Shown one piece after another: positions 42,341 to 51,735 of a stretch of DNA of 64,000 nt. A program made the position numbers and the translations under genes. The stretch covers positions 62,001 through 126,000 of the forward strand of contig NZ_FQUP01000003.1 of NCBI RefSeq assembly GCF_900129325.1, read 5' to 3'. This stretch comes from Kaistia soli DSM 19436 (lineage in GTDB: Bacteria; Pseudomonadota; Alphaproteobacteria; Rhizobiales; Kaistiaceae). Each line of letters opens with the position of its first letter. The first letter of the stretch is position 1. Under the pieces are notes generated by a model. That model was given only the letters and a program-made list of their open reading frames with translations, made no database searches and was not told where the DNA came from.

Positions 42341-43303
42341 TTGAGCATCTTGAAGAAACTCGCCCTCGCGGCGGGCATCGCCACCGCTTTGTCTTCTGCA
42401 GCCATGGCTGCGGATATGACGGTCGGCTTCTCGCAGATCGGCTCCGAGTCCGGCTGGCGCGCCGCCGAGACCTCGGTCACCAAACAGCAGGCCGAGAGCC
42501 GCGGCATCAACCTGAAATTTGCTGACGCACAGCAGAAGCAGGAAAACCAGATCAAGGCGATCCGCGGCTTCATCGCCCAGGGCGTCGATGCGATCCTGGT
42601 CGCACCCGTGGTCGCCACGGGCTGGGAAGACGTGCTCAGCGAAGCCAAGGAAGCCAAGATCCCCGTGGTTCTTCTCGACCGTGGCATCGACGGCCCGCAG
42701 GACCTCTACCTGACGTCGGTCGCGTCCGACCAGGTCAAGGAAGGCAAGGTTGCCGGCGACTGGCTTGTCGGCACCGTGAAGGACAAGGATTGCCGCGTCG
42801 TCGAATTGCAGGGGACCGTCGGCTCGACGCCGGCGATCAACCGCAAGAAGGGCTTCGAGGAGGCGATTGCCGGCCACTCCAACATCTCCATCGTCCGCAG
42901 CCAGACGGGTGACTTCACCCGTTCGAAGGGCAAGGAAGTGATGGAAGGTTTCCTGAAGGCCGAGAATGGCGGCAAGAACATCTGCGCGGTCTATGCCCAT
43001 AATGACGACATGGCGGTCGGCGCGATTCAGGCCATCAAGGATGCGGGCCTTAAGCCGGGCACCGATATCCTCGTCGTCTCGATCGACGGCGTTCCGGATC
43101 TCTTCTCCGCCATGGCGGCCGGCGAGGCCAATGCCACCGTCGAGCTGACGCCGAACATGGCCGGCCCGGCCTTCGACGCTCTCGCCGCCTACAAAAAGGA
43201 CGGCACGGTCCCGCCGAAGTTCATCATCACCGAATCGAAGCTCTATACGCCCGCCGATGATCCGAAGGGCGAAGCTGAGCGCCGCAAGAGCCTCGGCTAC
43301 TGA
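42341..43303 (+). CDS. ytfQ: Sugar ABC transporter periplasmic binding protein, YtfQ-like (galactofuranose type)
   Basis: The TTG at 42341 is preferred because GGAGG lies five bases ahead (42331-42335). The 320-residue protein has a signal peptide ending at AMA and then follows E. coli YtfQ closely: TVGFSQIGSESGWRAAET, APVVATGWE, GDFTRSKGKEVM, VYAHNDDM and VELTPNMAGPAFDAL. YtfQ binds galactofuranose and galactopyranose. The three downstream genes complete the same transporter as in E. coli, supporting the assignment. The hairpin after it would keep its expression above that of the membrane parts. Confidence 0.92.
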   Translation: MSILKKLALAAGIATALSSAAMAADMTVGFSQIGSESGWRAAETSVTKQQAESRGINLKFADAQQKQENQIKAIRGFIAQGVDAILVAPVVATGWEDVLSEAKEAKIPVVLLDRGIDGPQDLYLTSVASDQVKEGKVAGDWLVGTVKDKDCRVVELQGTVGSTPAINRKKGFEEAIAGHSNISIVRSQTGDFTRSKGKEVMEGFLKAENGGKNICAVYAHNDDMAVGAIQAIKDAGLKPGTDILVVSIDGVPDLFSAMAAGEANATVELTPNMAGPAFDALAAYKKDGTVPPKFIITESKLYTPADDPKGEAERRKSLGY

Positions 43304-43323
43304 TCGGCAATCCAACCAACCAC

Positions 43324-43349
43324 GCCTCGCCGGCTTACGCCGGCGGGGC
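43324..43349 (+). terminator. Intra-operon hairpin between ytfQ and ytfR
   Basis: GCCTCGCCGGC and GCCGGCGGGGC pair over 11 bases with one wobble around a TTAC loop. A weak T-rich tail (TATTCTTT) follows. It may partly terminate transcription or protect the ytfQ message. Confidence 0.65.
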
Positions 43350-43402
43350 TATTCTTTGCGGAATCATCCGGCATTGGCCGGTTGAGGCTTGGGGGACGCG
43401 AC

Positions 43403-44932
43403 GTGGCAGAGACCGCCTTCCGCATGGAGGCGCGTGGGGTCTCCAAGATCTTTGGAACCCACAGGGCGCTCGACAAGGTTGATTTCGGACTGCTCGCGGG
43501 CGAGGTGCACGCGCTCCTCGGCGAAAACGGCGCCGGCAAATCGACTTTGATCAAGATCCTTACAGGCGCCTATCAGCCTGACGGAGGCGAAGTTCTCGTC
43601 GACGGCGAACCAGTCCATCTCGATAGCCCGCTGCATGCCCAGTCCTTCGGAATCGGAACCGTCTACCAGGAGGTCAACCTCCTGCCGAACCGATCCGTCG
43701 CGGAAAATCTCTTTCTCGGGCATCAGCCGACGCGTTTCGGTCTCGTCGATCGCAAGCGCATGAACCGCGATGCGCGGGTTCTCCTGAAGCGCTACGGGCT
43801 CGAGATCGATCCGTCGAGCGAACTTGGCAGTCACTCGGTCGCCGTCCAGCAGATCGTCGCGATCGCGAGAGCGGTGCAACTTTCCGGCAAGGTCCTGATC
43901 CTCGACGAGCCGACCGCAAGCCTTGATCGCGACGAGGTGCAGCGACTGTTCGAAGTTGTCGCCAGCCTCAAGCGCGATGGTCTCGCCATCGTCTTTATCA
44001 CCCATTTCCTCGACCAGGTCTTCGCTCTCGCCGATCGCGTCACGATCCTGCGCAATGGCAAGCTGGTCGATACGCGCCGGCTCAGCGAGCTCACGCGCAC
44101 CGATCTTGTGCGCAAGATGCTCGGCAAGGACATCGCGTTTTCAGGATCTACCAGCCTGGAGGCCCAGCGCCCCGTCACGGACGTGTTGCTCGAATTCAAG
44201 GGCTATGGCCGAAAGCGCAGCGTCCGCCCGTTCACGCTGACGATCCACAAGGGCGAAGTGATCGGCGTCGCCGGCCTGCTCGGCTCCGGACGCACGGAGA
44301 TGGCGCGCGTCATGTTCGGCATCGACCCGTCTGACGAAGGATCGGTCGCGCTGAACGGCAAGCCCATCTCCATCCGGGCGGCGACCGATGCGATCGCCCA
44401 TGGTTTCGGCTTCTGCCCTGAAGATCGAAAGGCCGACGGCATCTTCGGCGATTTGTCGGTGCGGGAGAACATCGTCATCGCGTTGCAGGGCAAGCTCGGC
44501 TGGTTCCGCGCACTGAACCGCGACGAACAGCTCGATCTCGCCGGCCAGTTCGGCGAATCCATGGATATCCGGGCAGCGTCGCTGGACATGCCGGTCAAGC
44601 TGCTCTCGGGCGGCAACCAGCAGAAGGTGATCCTCGCGCGCTGGCTCGCGACCGACCCGGCCTTCCTGATCCTCGATGAGCCGACGCGCGGCATCGATGT
44701 CGGCGCGCATGCCGAGATCGTGCGCACCATCAATCGGCTGCGCGACGACGGCATGGCGCTCGTCGTCATCTCGTCGGAGATCGACGAGGTCGTCGCCTAT
44801 TCCTCGCGCGTCGTCGTGATGCGCGACCGCGAGATGGTGGCGGAGTTGCGCGGCGAGGACATCAGTCCGGCCGTGATCGTCCAGGCAATCGCCACCCATG
44901 GCGAACCGACCCCTGAGGAAACGGCGGCATGA
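43403..44932 (+). CDS. ytfR: Sugar ABC transporter ATPase, YtfR-like
   Basis: GTG 43403 with GGGGGA ahead is taken as the start; the frame extends to TTG 43382. The 509-residue protein has two ABC domains. The first has Walker A GENGAGKST, the YtfR-like TVYQEVNLLPN and LILDEPTASLD. The second has GLLGSGRTE in place of Walker A, GFCPEDRKADGI, LSGGNQQKV and LDEPTRGIDVGAHAEI. These agree well with E. coli YtfR. It drives galactofuranose-type sugar uptake. ytfT overlaps its stop as ATGA. Confidence 0.92.
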   Translation: MAETAFRMEARGVSKIFGTHRALDKVDFGLLAGEVHALLGENGAGKSTLIKILTGAYQPDGGEVLVDGEPVHLDSPLHAQSFGIGTVYQEVNLLPNRSVAENLFLGHQPTRFGLVDRKRMNRDARVLLKRYGLEIDPSSELGSHSVAVQQIVAIARAVQLSGKVLILDEPTASLDRDEVQRLFEVVASLKRDGLAIVFITHFLDQVFALADRVTILRNGKLVDTRRLSELTRTDLVRKMLGKDIAFSGSTSLEAQRPVTDVLLEFKGYGRKRSVRPFTLTIHKGEVIGVAGLLGSGRTEMARVMFGIDPSDEGSVALNGKPISIRAATDAIAHGFGFCPEDRKADGIFGDLSVRENIVIALQGKLGWFRALNRDEQLDLAGQFGESMDIRAASLDMPVKLLSGGNQQKVILARWLATDPAFLILDEPTRGIDVGAHAEIVRTINRLRDDGMALVVISSEIDEVVAYSSRVVVMRDREMVAELRGEDISPAVIVQAIATHGEPTPEETAA

Positions 44933-45930
44933 CGCGTATCTCGTTCGGCCGGATCTTCAATACGCAGACCATCGCGCTCGTCAGCGTGCTGCTGCTGAAC
45001 TGGATCCTCTTTCCCGGCTTCTTCAAGATCGAATGGCAGGACGGCCGTCTGTTCGGCAGCCTCATCGACGTGCTCAATCGGGGGGCTCCCGTCGCGATCC
45101 TTGCGATCGGCATGACGGCGGTCATCGCGACCAAAGGCGTCGACCTCTCCGTCGGCGCCGTGATGGCGATGTCGGGTGCGGTTGCGGCGACGCTGGTCGT
45201 GGCCGGCTATTCCGGCCCCGTGGCGGTTGGCGGCGCACTCGCCGTCGGTCTGGCCTGCGGGCTCTGGAACGGCGTTCTCGTCGCCATGCTGGACATTCAG
45301 CCGATCATTGCGACGCTGGTCCTGATGGTCGCGGGACGCGGCATCGCCCAGCTCATCACCGAAGGGTCCATCGTCACCTTCTCAGACCCGACGCTGATCT
45401 TCATCGGCACGGGATCATTCCTCGGCATGCCCATGCCGGTGGTGATCGCTTTCGCGCTGATGGTGCTGGTGACGCTGGTGGTCAGGAAGACGGCGATCGG
45501 GTTGTTCATCGAGGCCGTCGGCGTCAATCGCTCCGCCGCGACCCTCGCGGGCATCCGCAGCCGCCTGTTGCTGCTCACGGTCTATTCGGTCAGCGGCATC
45601 TGCGCAGCGATCGCAGGCATCATCGTCGCCGGCGACATCCGCGGCGCCGACGCAAACAATGCCGGTCTCTGGCTGGAACTCGACGCTATCCTCGCGGCAG
45701 TCATCGGCGGTACGTCACTGCTTGGCGGGCGGTTCTCGATACCAATGTCGGTGATCGGTGCCCTGATCATCCAGGCAATGAACACCGGCATCCTCGTTTC
45801 CGGCTATCCGCCGGAGTTCAACCTCGTGGTCAAGGCAGGCATCATCACGGTGATCCTGATGATCCAGTCGCCGCTGGCCGGCCAGGTCCTCGGCTTCTTT
45901 GGCCGCAAGAAATCCGGTGCCTCCCGATGA
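44929..45930 (+). CDS. ytfT: Sugar ABC transporter permease, YtfT-like
   Basis: The 333-residue RbsC-family permease has about nine helices, TKGVDLSVGAVMAMSGAVAA, an AVGVNRSAATLAGI loop that contacts the ATPase, and GGTSLLGGRFSIPMSVIGA. It starts within the ytfR stop (ATGA) and ends within the next permease start (ATGA), so the heterodimeric channel is made in coupled fashion. Assignment as YtfT rather than another RbsC relative rests on the gene order. Confidence 0.9.
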   Translation: MTRISFGRIFNTQTIALVSVLLLNWILFPGFFKIEWQDGRLFGSLIDVLNRGAPVAILAIGMTAVIATKGVDLSVGAVMAMSGAVAATLVVAGYSGPVAVGGALAVGLACGLWNGVLVAMLDIQPIIATLVLMVAGRGIAQLITEGSIVTFSDPTLIFIGTGSFLGMPMPVVIAFALMVLVTLVVRKTAIGLFIEAVGVNRSAATLAGIRSRLLLLTVYSVSGICAAIAGIIVAGDIRGADANNAGLWLELDAILAAVIGGTSLLGGRFSIPMSVIGALIIQAMNTGILVSGYPPEFNLVVKAGIITVILMIQSPLAGQVLGFFGRKKSGASR

Positions 45931-46904
45931 ACCGCAGCATGCGTCCCCTCTTGGCGACGGTCGCGATCTTTCTCGTCGCCTATGCCGCAGCCGTCTTCCA
46001 GTTTCCCGGCCTGCTCTCCACCCGCGTGCTGGGCAATTTCCTGACCGACAATGCGTTTCTAGGGATCACCGCCGTCGGAATGACCTTCGTCATCATTTCC
46101 GGCGGCATCGATCTTTCGGTCGGGGCGGTGATCGGCTTTACCGGGGTTCTGGTCGCGGTGCTGATCTCGAGTTTCGGGCTGCACCCACTTGTGGCCTTTG
46201 CCATCGCCCTTGCCGTCGCCGCCCTGTTCGGCGCGGCTATGGGGCTTGCGATCCACTATCTCGAAGTGCCGGCTTTCATCGTCACGCTGGCGGGCATGTT
46301 CCTGGCGCGCGGCGGCGCCTCGGTGATCACCCAGGATTCGGTGCCGATCAACCACGAGTTCTACTCGACGATTTCCTCGCTCTATTTCCGGCTCCCCGGT
46401 GGCGGAAGGCTGAGCTTCGTCGGGCTGCTGATGATCGCGGTCTTCGTCTTTGGCGCCGTTGTCGCCCACCGCACGCGTTTCGGCTCCTATGTCTATGCGC
46501 TGGGTGGCAACACCACATCGGCCTCGCTGATGGGCGTGCCTGTCGCCCGGACGACGGTGCAGATCTACATGCTGTCGAGCATGCTCGCCTGTCTGGCTGG
46601 AATCGTTTTCTCGCTCTATACGTCGGCCGGCTATCCACTGGCCGCGGTGGGCGTCGAACTGGACGCGATCGGTGCGGTTGTCATCGGCGGAACACTCCTG
46701 ACAGGCGGCTATGGCTTCGTGTTTGGAACATTCGTTGGCGTGATGCTGCTCGGCCTGGTGCAGACCTACATTATCTTTGACGGGACGCTGTCGAGCTGGT
46801 GGACCAAGATCGTGATCGGCATCCTCCTGTTCCTGTTCATCGTGCTGCAGCGGCTGGTTTTCGCCGCTTCGGCCCGCGGAGACAGATCATCCGAGACGGC
46901 CTAG
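45927..46904 (+). CDS. yjfF: Sugar ABC transporter permease, YjfF-like
   Basis: The 325-residue permease is the second RbsC-like subunit, with TFVIISGGIDLSVGAVIGF, LGGNTTSASLMGVPVA and a GGTLLTGGYGFVFGTFVG segment; TDNAFLGITAVGMT near the N-terminus is YjfF-like. It overlaps ytfT as ATGA. Two distinct permeases are the mark of the YtfQRT-YjfF system. Confidence 0.9.
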   Translation: MNRSMRPLLATVAIFLVAYAAAVFQFPGLLSTRVLGNFLTDNAFLGITAVGMTFVIISGGIDLSVGAVIGFTGVLVAVLISSFGLHPLVAFAIALAVAALFGAAMGLAIHYLEVPAFIVTLAGMFLARGGASVITQDSVPINHEFYSTISSLYFRLPGGGRLSFVGLLMIAVFVFGAVVAHRTRFGSYVYALGGNTTSASLMGVPVARTTVQIYMLSSMLACLAGIVFSLYTSAGYPLAAVGVELDAIGAVVIGGTLLTGGYGFVFGTFVGVMLLGLVQTYIIFDGTLSSWWTKIVIGILLFLFIVLQRLVFAASARGDRSSETA

Positions 46905-46905
46905 C

Positions 46906-47667
46906 ATGAGCGAGCCAGGTAGCCTTCTGCGCTCGCTATCGGGCAAGCCGGCTGCGCGCAACTTCCACACATTCGTCATCAACGAGATCGGCGTCGGCAT
47001 TGTGTCCGGGCGCTTCGCGGTTGGCTCGATCCTGCCGAGCGATGCGGAGATGATGGCGACCTTCGGCGTGTCGCGCACCGTCCTGCGCGAGGCGTTGCGG
47101 ACACTCGAAGCCAAGGGCATGGTCGAGGCGCGGCCGAAGGTCGGCACGCGCGTCTCTCAGAAAAGCCGCTGGAATCTCTTCGATCAGCAGGTGCTGGCCT
47201 GGCATTTCGAGGCGGAGCTCGATGCGGATTTCATCGCTGGGCTGTTCGACATTCGCGCCTCGCTCGAAGGCAGGGCGGCGGATCTGGCGTCACGCCGGCG
47301 GACCGCCGAACAGGTTCGATTGCTCAAATACTGGTTGCATCAGATGGAACTGGCCGAGGACGACGCAGAATCGCACGCCTTGGCAGGTCTGGAAGTGCAC
47401 CGGATCATCGCCGATGCCTCGGGCAATCCGCTCCTTCGCTCGTCGATTGGCCTCGTCGAGCTGACGCTGGCGCTTGTGGCCGTGGCTGGACACGACGTGG
47501 AAAAGCGCCGCGCGGCCCGTGCGACATTGACGGCGGACAGTCACACGCTCGTCGCCGCGATCGAAGCCGGCGACGCGCCTACCGCCGTTGACAAGATGTC
47601 AGCGATCATCGCGTTCGGGCTCAGTCGCGTTCTGTCCGTGCGCCGCGCTGCCGCGGCGCGCGAATGA
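46906..47667 (+). CDS. GntR-family (FadR type) transcriptional regulator
   Basis: Starting two bases after yjfF, the 253-residue protein has an N-terminal winged helix (GSILPSDAEMMATFGVSRTV, LRTLEAKGMVEARPKVGTRV) and a helical FCD effector domain with metal-ligand candidates (Asp in FDIRASLEGRAAD, His in LEVHRIIADASGN, His in ADSHTLVAAI). Being the last gene of the transport operon it probably controls it. The TAGTACTA site near 42276 is a candidate operator. The effector is likely a sugar or sugar acid. Confidence 0.9.
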   Translation: MSEPGSLLRSLSGKPAARNFHTFVINEIGVGIVSGRFAVGSILPSDAEMMATFGVSRTVLREALRTLEAKGMVEARPKVGTRVSQKSRWNLFDQQVLAWHFEAELDADFIAGLFDIRASLEGRAADLASRRRTAEQVRLLKYWLHQMELAEDDAESHALAGLEVHRIIADASGNPLLRSSIGLVELTLALVAVAGHDVEKRRAARATLTADSHTLVAAIEAGDAPTAVDKMSAIIAFGLSRVLSVRRAAAARE

Positions 47668-47670
47668 CGG

Positions 47671-49077
47671 TCAGGTCAGGAGCCGGCTCACCGGAATGAC
47701 GAGGACGACGACGAGGCCTTCCGCCAGCCATTCGCGGGTGAGCGTCGCGCCAAGCTGCGTCGATGCGACACGCTCGGAAAGCGTGGTGCCGAAGCCCTTG
47801 CGGGTCGGAGTCCCGTCGACGGGCGGTCCGCCGGTCTCCCGCCACCGGATCGTCAGGTGCTTGTCGGCATCGGAACAGTCGACGGCCACCAGCCCGCCGT
47901 CCCCTGACAGCGCCCCATATTTGACTGCATTGGTGGCCAGCTCGTGAATGATCAGCGCCATTGCGGTTGCTGCCTGCGTTCCGATCGGCTGATCGTCCCC
48001 TTCGATGACGATGCGTCCCCGGCCAGGCGCGTTGTAGGGCGAGACCAGCAGCTGCATGAGGCCTTTGACCGTGTGCGAGTCGTCCTCGGGCGCCGAGAGT
48101 GCACTGTGCGGCCGGACATATTCATGGGCCGAAGCCAGGGCCTGGATGCGGGCCTGCACCGATACGGCAAAGGGCCGTGCCTCCGGCTGATCGCGGGTCG
48201 GCAGCATAACAAGGCTTGAGACGACCGCGAAAATGTTGCGGATCCGATGCGAAAGCTCGCGGGCAATCAGCTCGCGCTGCGCCTCGGCTTCTTTCAGATC
48301 GTCGATGTCCGTGCAGGTGCCATACCAGCGCACAATCCTGCCCTCGCCGTCACGGACGCATTTGGCTCGCCCGATGACCCAACGATAATTGCCGGAATGA
48401 TGTCGAAGGCGATATTCGATGTGATAAGGCTCGCCAGTTTCCAGCGAATGACGCCAACGTTCCCAGGCACGCTCCTGGTCGTCAGGATGGAACATCCCGT
48501 TCCAGGCCTCGCCATCGGTCGTGCCGACCTCCATGCCGGTGAATTCGTACCAACGTTGATTGTAGTAGTCGTGGAAGCCGTCCGGTCGCGTTGACCAGAT
48601 CATCTGGTCGACGGAGTTGGTAATCGCTTCGAAGCGCTCCTCGCTGGCGCGCAAAGCCATTTCCGTCTGGTGCTGCTCGGTAACATCGACGGCGACGCCG
48701 ATGAGGCGACCAGTTCCGCCCTCCTCCAGCGTGCGCATCCGGCCGCGAAGCAGCAGCCAGGCGAGTTCGCCGTCTGCGCCGACAACACGGTATTCGCAGC
48801 GCAGGCGCTCGACCTTGCGGTCGGCTGCCGCACGAAGGGCGGTCGCCAAAAGCTCGCGATCGTCGGCCATCACCATGGCGAGCAAGCCTTGGAGGTTGCC
48901 GGGAGCGTCGCGGCCCTTCTGAAGCCCGTGGAGCGACCAGAAGCTTTCGTCTGCGGAGAGCCAGTCCGTAGCGACGTCGAGCTCCCAGGCTCCAACGCCA
49001 CCGGCCGCGTCCAGGGCCAAGCGCAATCTGGCCTCGCTGCCGGGTCCCGGCCGAGCCCCAGGCGCAAAAATTACCAT
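47671..49077 (-). CDS. PAS-PAS HWE-family sensor histidine kinase
   Basis: ATG 49077 has GGAGAG about ten bases ahead; the frame continues to 49164 without support. The 468-residue protein has two PAS domains (about 14-135 and 145-265, the second with PHYHIEYRLRHHSGNYRWV-type PAC features), then a HisKA_2/HWE dimerisation domain with His277 (ELSHRIRNIFAVVSSL) and an ATPase domain with HELATNAVKYGAL and the WxE of the HWE class (IRWRETGG). No transmembrane segment is present, so it senses something in the cytoplasm. No receiver adjoins it. Confidence 0.9.
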   Translation of the reverse strand: MVIFAPGARPGPGSEARLRLALDAAGGVGAWELDVATDWLSADESFWSLHGLQKGRDAPGNLQGLLAMVMADDRELLATALRAAADRKVERLRCEYRVVGADGELAWLLLRGRMRTLEEGGTGRLIGVAVDVTEQHQTEMALRASEERFEAITNSVDQMIWSTRPDGFHDYYNQRWYEFTGMEVGTTDGEAWNGMFHPDDQERAWERWRHSLETGEPYHIEYRLRHHSGNYRWVIGRAKCVRDGEGRIVRWYGTCTDIDDLKEAEAQRELIARELSHRIRNIFAVVSSLVMLPTRDQPEARPFAVSVQARIQALASAHEYVRPHSALSAPEDDSHTVKGLMQLLVSPYNAPGRGRIVIEGDDQPIGTQAATAMALIIHELATNAVKYGALSGDGGLVAVDCSDADKHLTIRWRETGGPPVDGTPTRKGFGTTLSERVASTQLGATLTREWLAEGLVVVLVIPVSRLLT

Positions 49078-49236
49078 CGTATTGAAGCTCTCCGGACCGC
49101 CGACGAACCGGCTGTGTAGCGTTGTAGACACAAGTGTCACCAACGTCTGCGCACAAGTGAACATATCAAGGTCTCGTGCATTGTTGAATTCGGAGGCGCG
49201 GCGAAGCGCCCTCGCCTGTCAACTAGGGAGAAGACC

Positions 49237-50016
49237 GTGGCGACTGCTCACCGACCCAAGGATAGACGCGCGAACAATCTGCTCAGAGCCCTCCGCCCTG
49301 CCGATCTGGCGCTGCTGGAACCCCATCTTGTCGAGCAGACCCTCCCCTCGGGAACGGTACTGTATGAGCCCGGCGACAATGTGCAGAAGGTCTATTTCCC
49401 CTGCGATTCGACGCTGCTCTCCTTTCGGATACAGCTCGATGACGGCCGGGCCGTCGAGACAGCCCTCGTCGGCAGGGAGGGTGCAGTCGCCGGCATTGTG
49501 AGCCAGGGCCATCTGCCAGCCTATTCGCGGGCTGAGGTGCAGTTCGGCGGGCCGATCCTCTGGATGAACATCGAGGATCTCGAAGAAGCGAAAATGAAGT
49601 CGCCGGTCCTGCACCACTTTTTTGCGCGCTATGCCGACTGCCTGATGGCGCAAGTGTTTCAGTCGGTCGCCTGCAATGCGGCGCATTCGATCGAGCAGCG
49701 AGCCGCCAAGTGGCTTATCTCCGCCATGGAGCGCACCAACGACACGTCGCTGCCGATGACACAGGAGCAACTCGCCGGGATGCTGGGCGTCGGGCGCAGC
49801 TATGTCAGTCGCGTCATCCAGACCCTAAAGCATCGGGGCATGATCGAGACCCAGCGCGGGCGGCTGACCGTTTCAAATCCGGCCGGCCTCGGGCACCTCG
49901 CCTGTTCCTGCCAGATGGCCGTGCGCCGACATTTTGACGAAGTCCTCCGAGGCGTTTATCCGGACGATCCGATCGTCGATTCCAATCGTCGCACACACGC
50001 CAACGGGACCGGCTGA
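49237..50016 (+). CDS. Crp/Fnr-family transcriptional regulator
   Basis: A GTG at 49237 with GGAGAAG ahead starts a 259-residue protein with a cyclic-nucleotide-binding-like domain (about 30-140) and a Crp-type helix-turn-helix (TQEQLAGMLGVGRSYVSRVIQTL). It lacks the N-terminal cysteine cluster of FNR. It belongs to the large set of rhizobial Crp regulators of unknown ligand. Its neighbours are both sensor kinases. Confidence 0.88.
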   Translation: MATAHRPKDRRANNLLRALRPADLALLEPHLVEQTLPSGTVLYEPGDNVQKVYFPCDSTLLSFRIQLDDGRAVETALVGREGAVAGIVSQGHLPAYSRAEVQFGGPILWMNIEDLEEAKMKSPVLHHFFARYADCLMAQVFQSVACNAAHSIEQRAAKWLISAMERTNDTSLPMTQEQLAGMLGVGRSYVSRVIQTLKHRGMIETQRGRLTVSNPAGLGHLACSCQMAVRRHFDEVLRGVYPDDPIVDSNRRTHANGTG

Positions 50017-50166
50017 ACGCCCAGAAAAGGATGCGGCGATTCGGGCAAGACTCTCTTTCGCAACGTTTTTCTGGAACCTTCGGCTAATCTGACTCTTGGT
50101 TTGGCAATCTGAAACGGCTCGGCTGATAATGCGGCCTTGCCCTCTGCGCATGGAGGCTCGAGGATT

Positions 50167-51285
50167 TTGGAGGCGCGTGATGCCTGGAAGCTGACCGACC
50201 GGCTGCAGGCCCCGACCGGCAAGGGCGATCCTTTCGCAGCGGCGGTGAGGGCGACGCGCATGTCGATGGTCATCACAGATCCGACCCAGCTTGATAACCC
50301 GATCGTTTTCGTCAACGACGCCTTTGTTCAGCTGACGGGCTATCGCCGCGATGAGATCATCGGGCGGAACTGTCGCTTCCTGCAGGGGCCCGATACCGAT
50401 CCTGGTTCCATTTCGGCGATCCGAAAGGCCATCGAAACCAGAACCGACATAGCGATCGATATTCTCAACTACCGTCGTGACGGCACGCCATTCTGGAACG
50501 CCCTTTATCTCTCGCCCGTCACCGACGACGACGGCGAGGTGCTCTTCTTCTTCGCCAGCCAGCTCGATGTGACCCGCCGCAAACGCGCCGAACTGGATGT
50601 CATCGAGGACCGCGACCGGGTCGAGGCAGCTGTAGCCGACCGCACCCGCGAGCTGGAGGCTGCGCTCCAGGCTCGCACCGATCTGCTGCATGAAGTCGAT
50701 CACCGCGTGAAGAACAATCTGCAGCTGATCTCGGCTCTCGTACTGATCGAACGCCGCAAGGCGACGGACCCGTCGACCAAGGCGACTCTGACCACACTTC
50801 GCGAACGCGTCGAGGCGCTCTCGGCCGTGCATCGCCTGCTCTACCGCGACGACAATGTCGTGCGGTTCGATATCGCCGGCTTCATCCGGGAATTCGCCGC
50901 GGAAGCGACGCATGCGGGCGGCAAACCTCCCGTCGGCCTGAAGCTCGACCTCGAATCCTTAAGCGTTGCCGCCGCTTTTGCTGCGCCTGTCGCCTTGATG
51001 GCGAGCGAATTGGTACGAATTGCCATCTCGCATGCGCTGACTTCCGGAACGGAGCGGTTCATTTCGCTCAGCATCAAGCCGACTGGCGCCGGTCTCTACC
51101 GCTTCTGCATTGCAGATGACGGATTCGCAACCGGGATCATGAGCAGCGTTGAGCCGGATCAGAGGGCTTTCATCGAACTTCTGGCCACACAATTGCATGC
51201 GAAAGTTCATTGGGACGGGCAGGCAGAAGCTAGTCACAGCATATGCGTTGATCTACCGATCGACGAACCGCCACGCGGAGGTTGA
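50167..51285 (+). CDS. LOV-domain histidine kinase with degenerate ATPase domain
   Basis: TTG 50167 is favoured by the upstream GGAGG; TTG 50137 is an alternative. The 372-residue protein has a LOV domain with the flavin-adduct cysteine Cys69 in GRNCRFLQG and FVNDAFVQLTGY. A coiled linker follows, then HisKA_2 with His179 in DHRVKNNLQLISAL. The ATPase domain is unusual: where relatives have NELVTNA it reads SELVRIA, so the Mg2+-binding Asn is missing, although DDGFATG remains. Phosphorylation may be weak or depend on a partner. A single receiver gene follows directly, as in LovK/LovR. Confidence 0.87.
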   Translation: MEARDAWKLTDRLQAPTGKGDPFAAAVRATRMSMVITDPTQLDNPIVFVNDAFVQLTGYRRDEIIGRNCRFLQGPDTDPGSISAIRKAIETRTDIAIDILNYRRDGTPFWNALYLSPVTDDDGEVLFFFASQLDVTRRKRAELDVIEDRDRVEAAVADRTRELEAALQARTDLLHEVDHRVKNNLQLISALVLIERRKATDPSTKATLTTLRERVEALSAVHRLLYRDDNVVRFDIAGFIREFAAEATHAGGKPPVGLKLDLESLSVAAAFAAPVALMASELVRIAISHALTSGTERFISLSIKPTGAGLYRFCIADDGFATGIMSSVEPDQRAFIELLATQLHAKVHWDGQAEASHSICVDLPIDEPPRGG

Positions 51286-51726
51286 ATGAATACCCAACTG
51301 CGGGTCTTCGTTGTCGAGGATGAGGTTCTGCTGCAGATGCAGCTCGAAGTTTTCCTTGAGGACGCCGGACACTTGATGGTCGGCAGTGCGACCACGATGC
51401 ATGAGGCCATTACCAAGGCAGGCTCTGCCGGGGCGGATCTTGCGCTGGTCGATATTCACCTGGCTGACGGCCCAACGGGCCTCGAGGTTGGCCGTGCGCT
51501 GGCCGATATGGGCCTGCCGGTTGTCTTCATGACAGCGAATGCACGCCGCATTCCCGAGGATTTCTCGGGGGCGATCGGCATCATCAGCAAGCCCTACAGC
51601 CAGTCGGGGGTCGCGGAGGCGCTCAACTTCCTCGTCAGCGCGGTCAAGTATCCGCCGCCAGAAGCGCCGCTGCCCCCCTGCCTGGTGCTGGCGCCGGCGC
51701 TCGCCGAGCGCTGGCGCATCAACTAG
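51286..51726 (+). CDS. Single-domain response regulator (LovR-like)
   Basis: ATG 51286 immediately follows the kinase stop. The 146-residue protein is a receiver with acidic pair VVEDE near residue 10, phosphoacceptor Asp in LALVDIHLADGPTG, Thr in VVFMTANA and Lys in GIISKPYSQSG. A 25-residue proline-rich tail follows. There is no output domain. In Caulobacter, LovK/LovR link blue light to the general stress response; the same role is inferred. Confidence 0.88.
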   Translation: MNTQLRVFVVEDEVLLQMQLEVFLEDAGHLMVGSATTMHEAITKAGSAGADLALVDIHLADGPTGLEVGRALADMGLPVVFMTANARRIPEDFSGAIGIISKPYSQSGVAEALNFLVSAVKYPPPEAPLPPCLVLAPALAERWRIN

Positions 51727-51735
51727 CTGGCACAG

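Noticed and set aside
44898-45926. N-terminal extension of the yjfF frame through ytfT
   Set aside because: The extension is an arginine-rich out-of-frame reading of ytfT; the ATGA-coupled start at 45927 gives a complete permease.
50073-50103. GGAAC sequence upstream of the LOV kinase as an EcfG general-stress promoter
   Set aside because: No CGTT -10 element occurs at the expected 16-18 base spacing.
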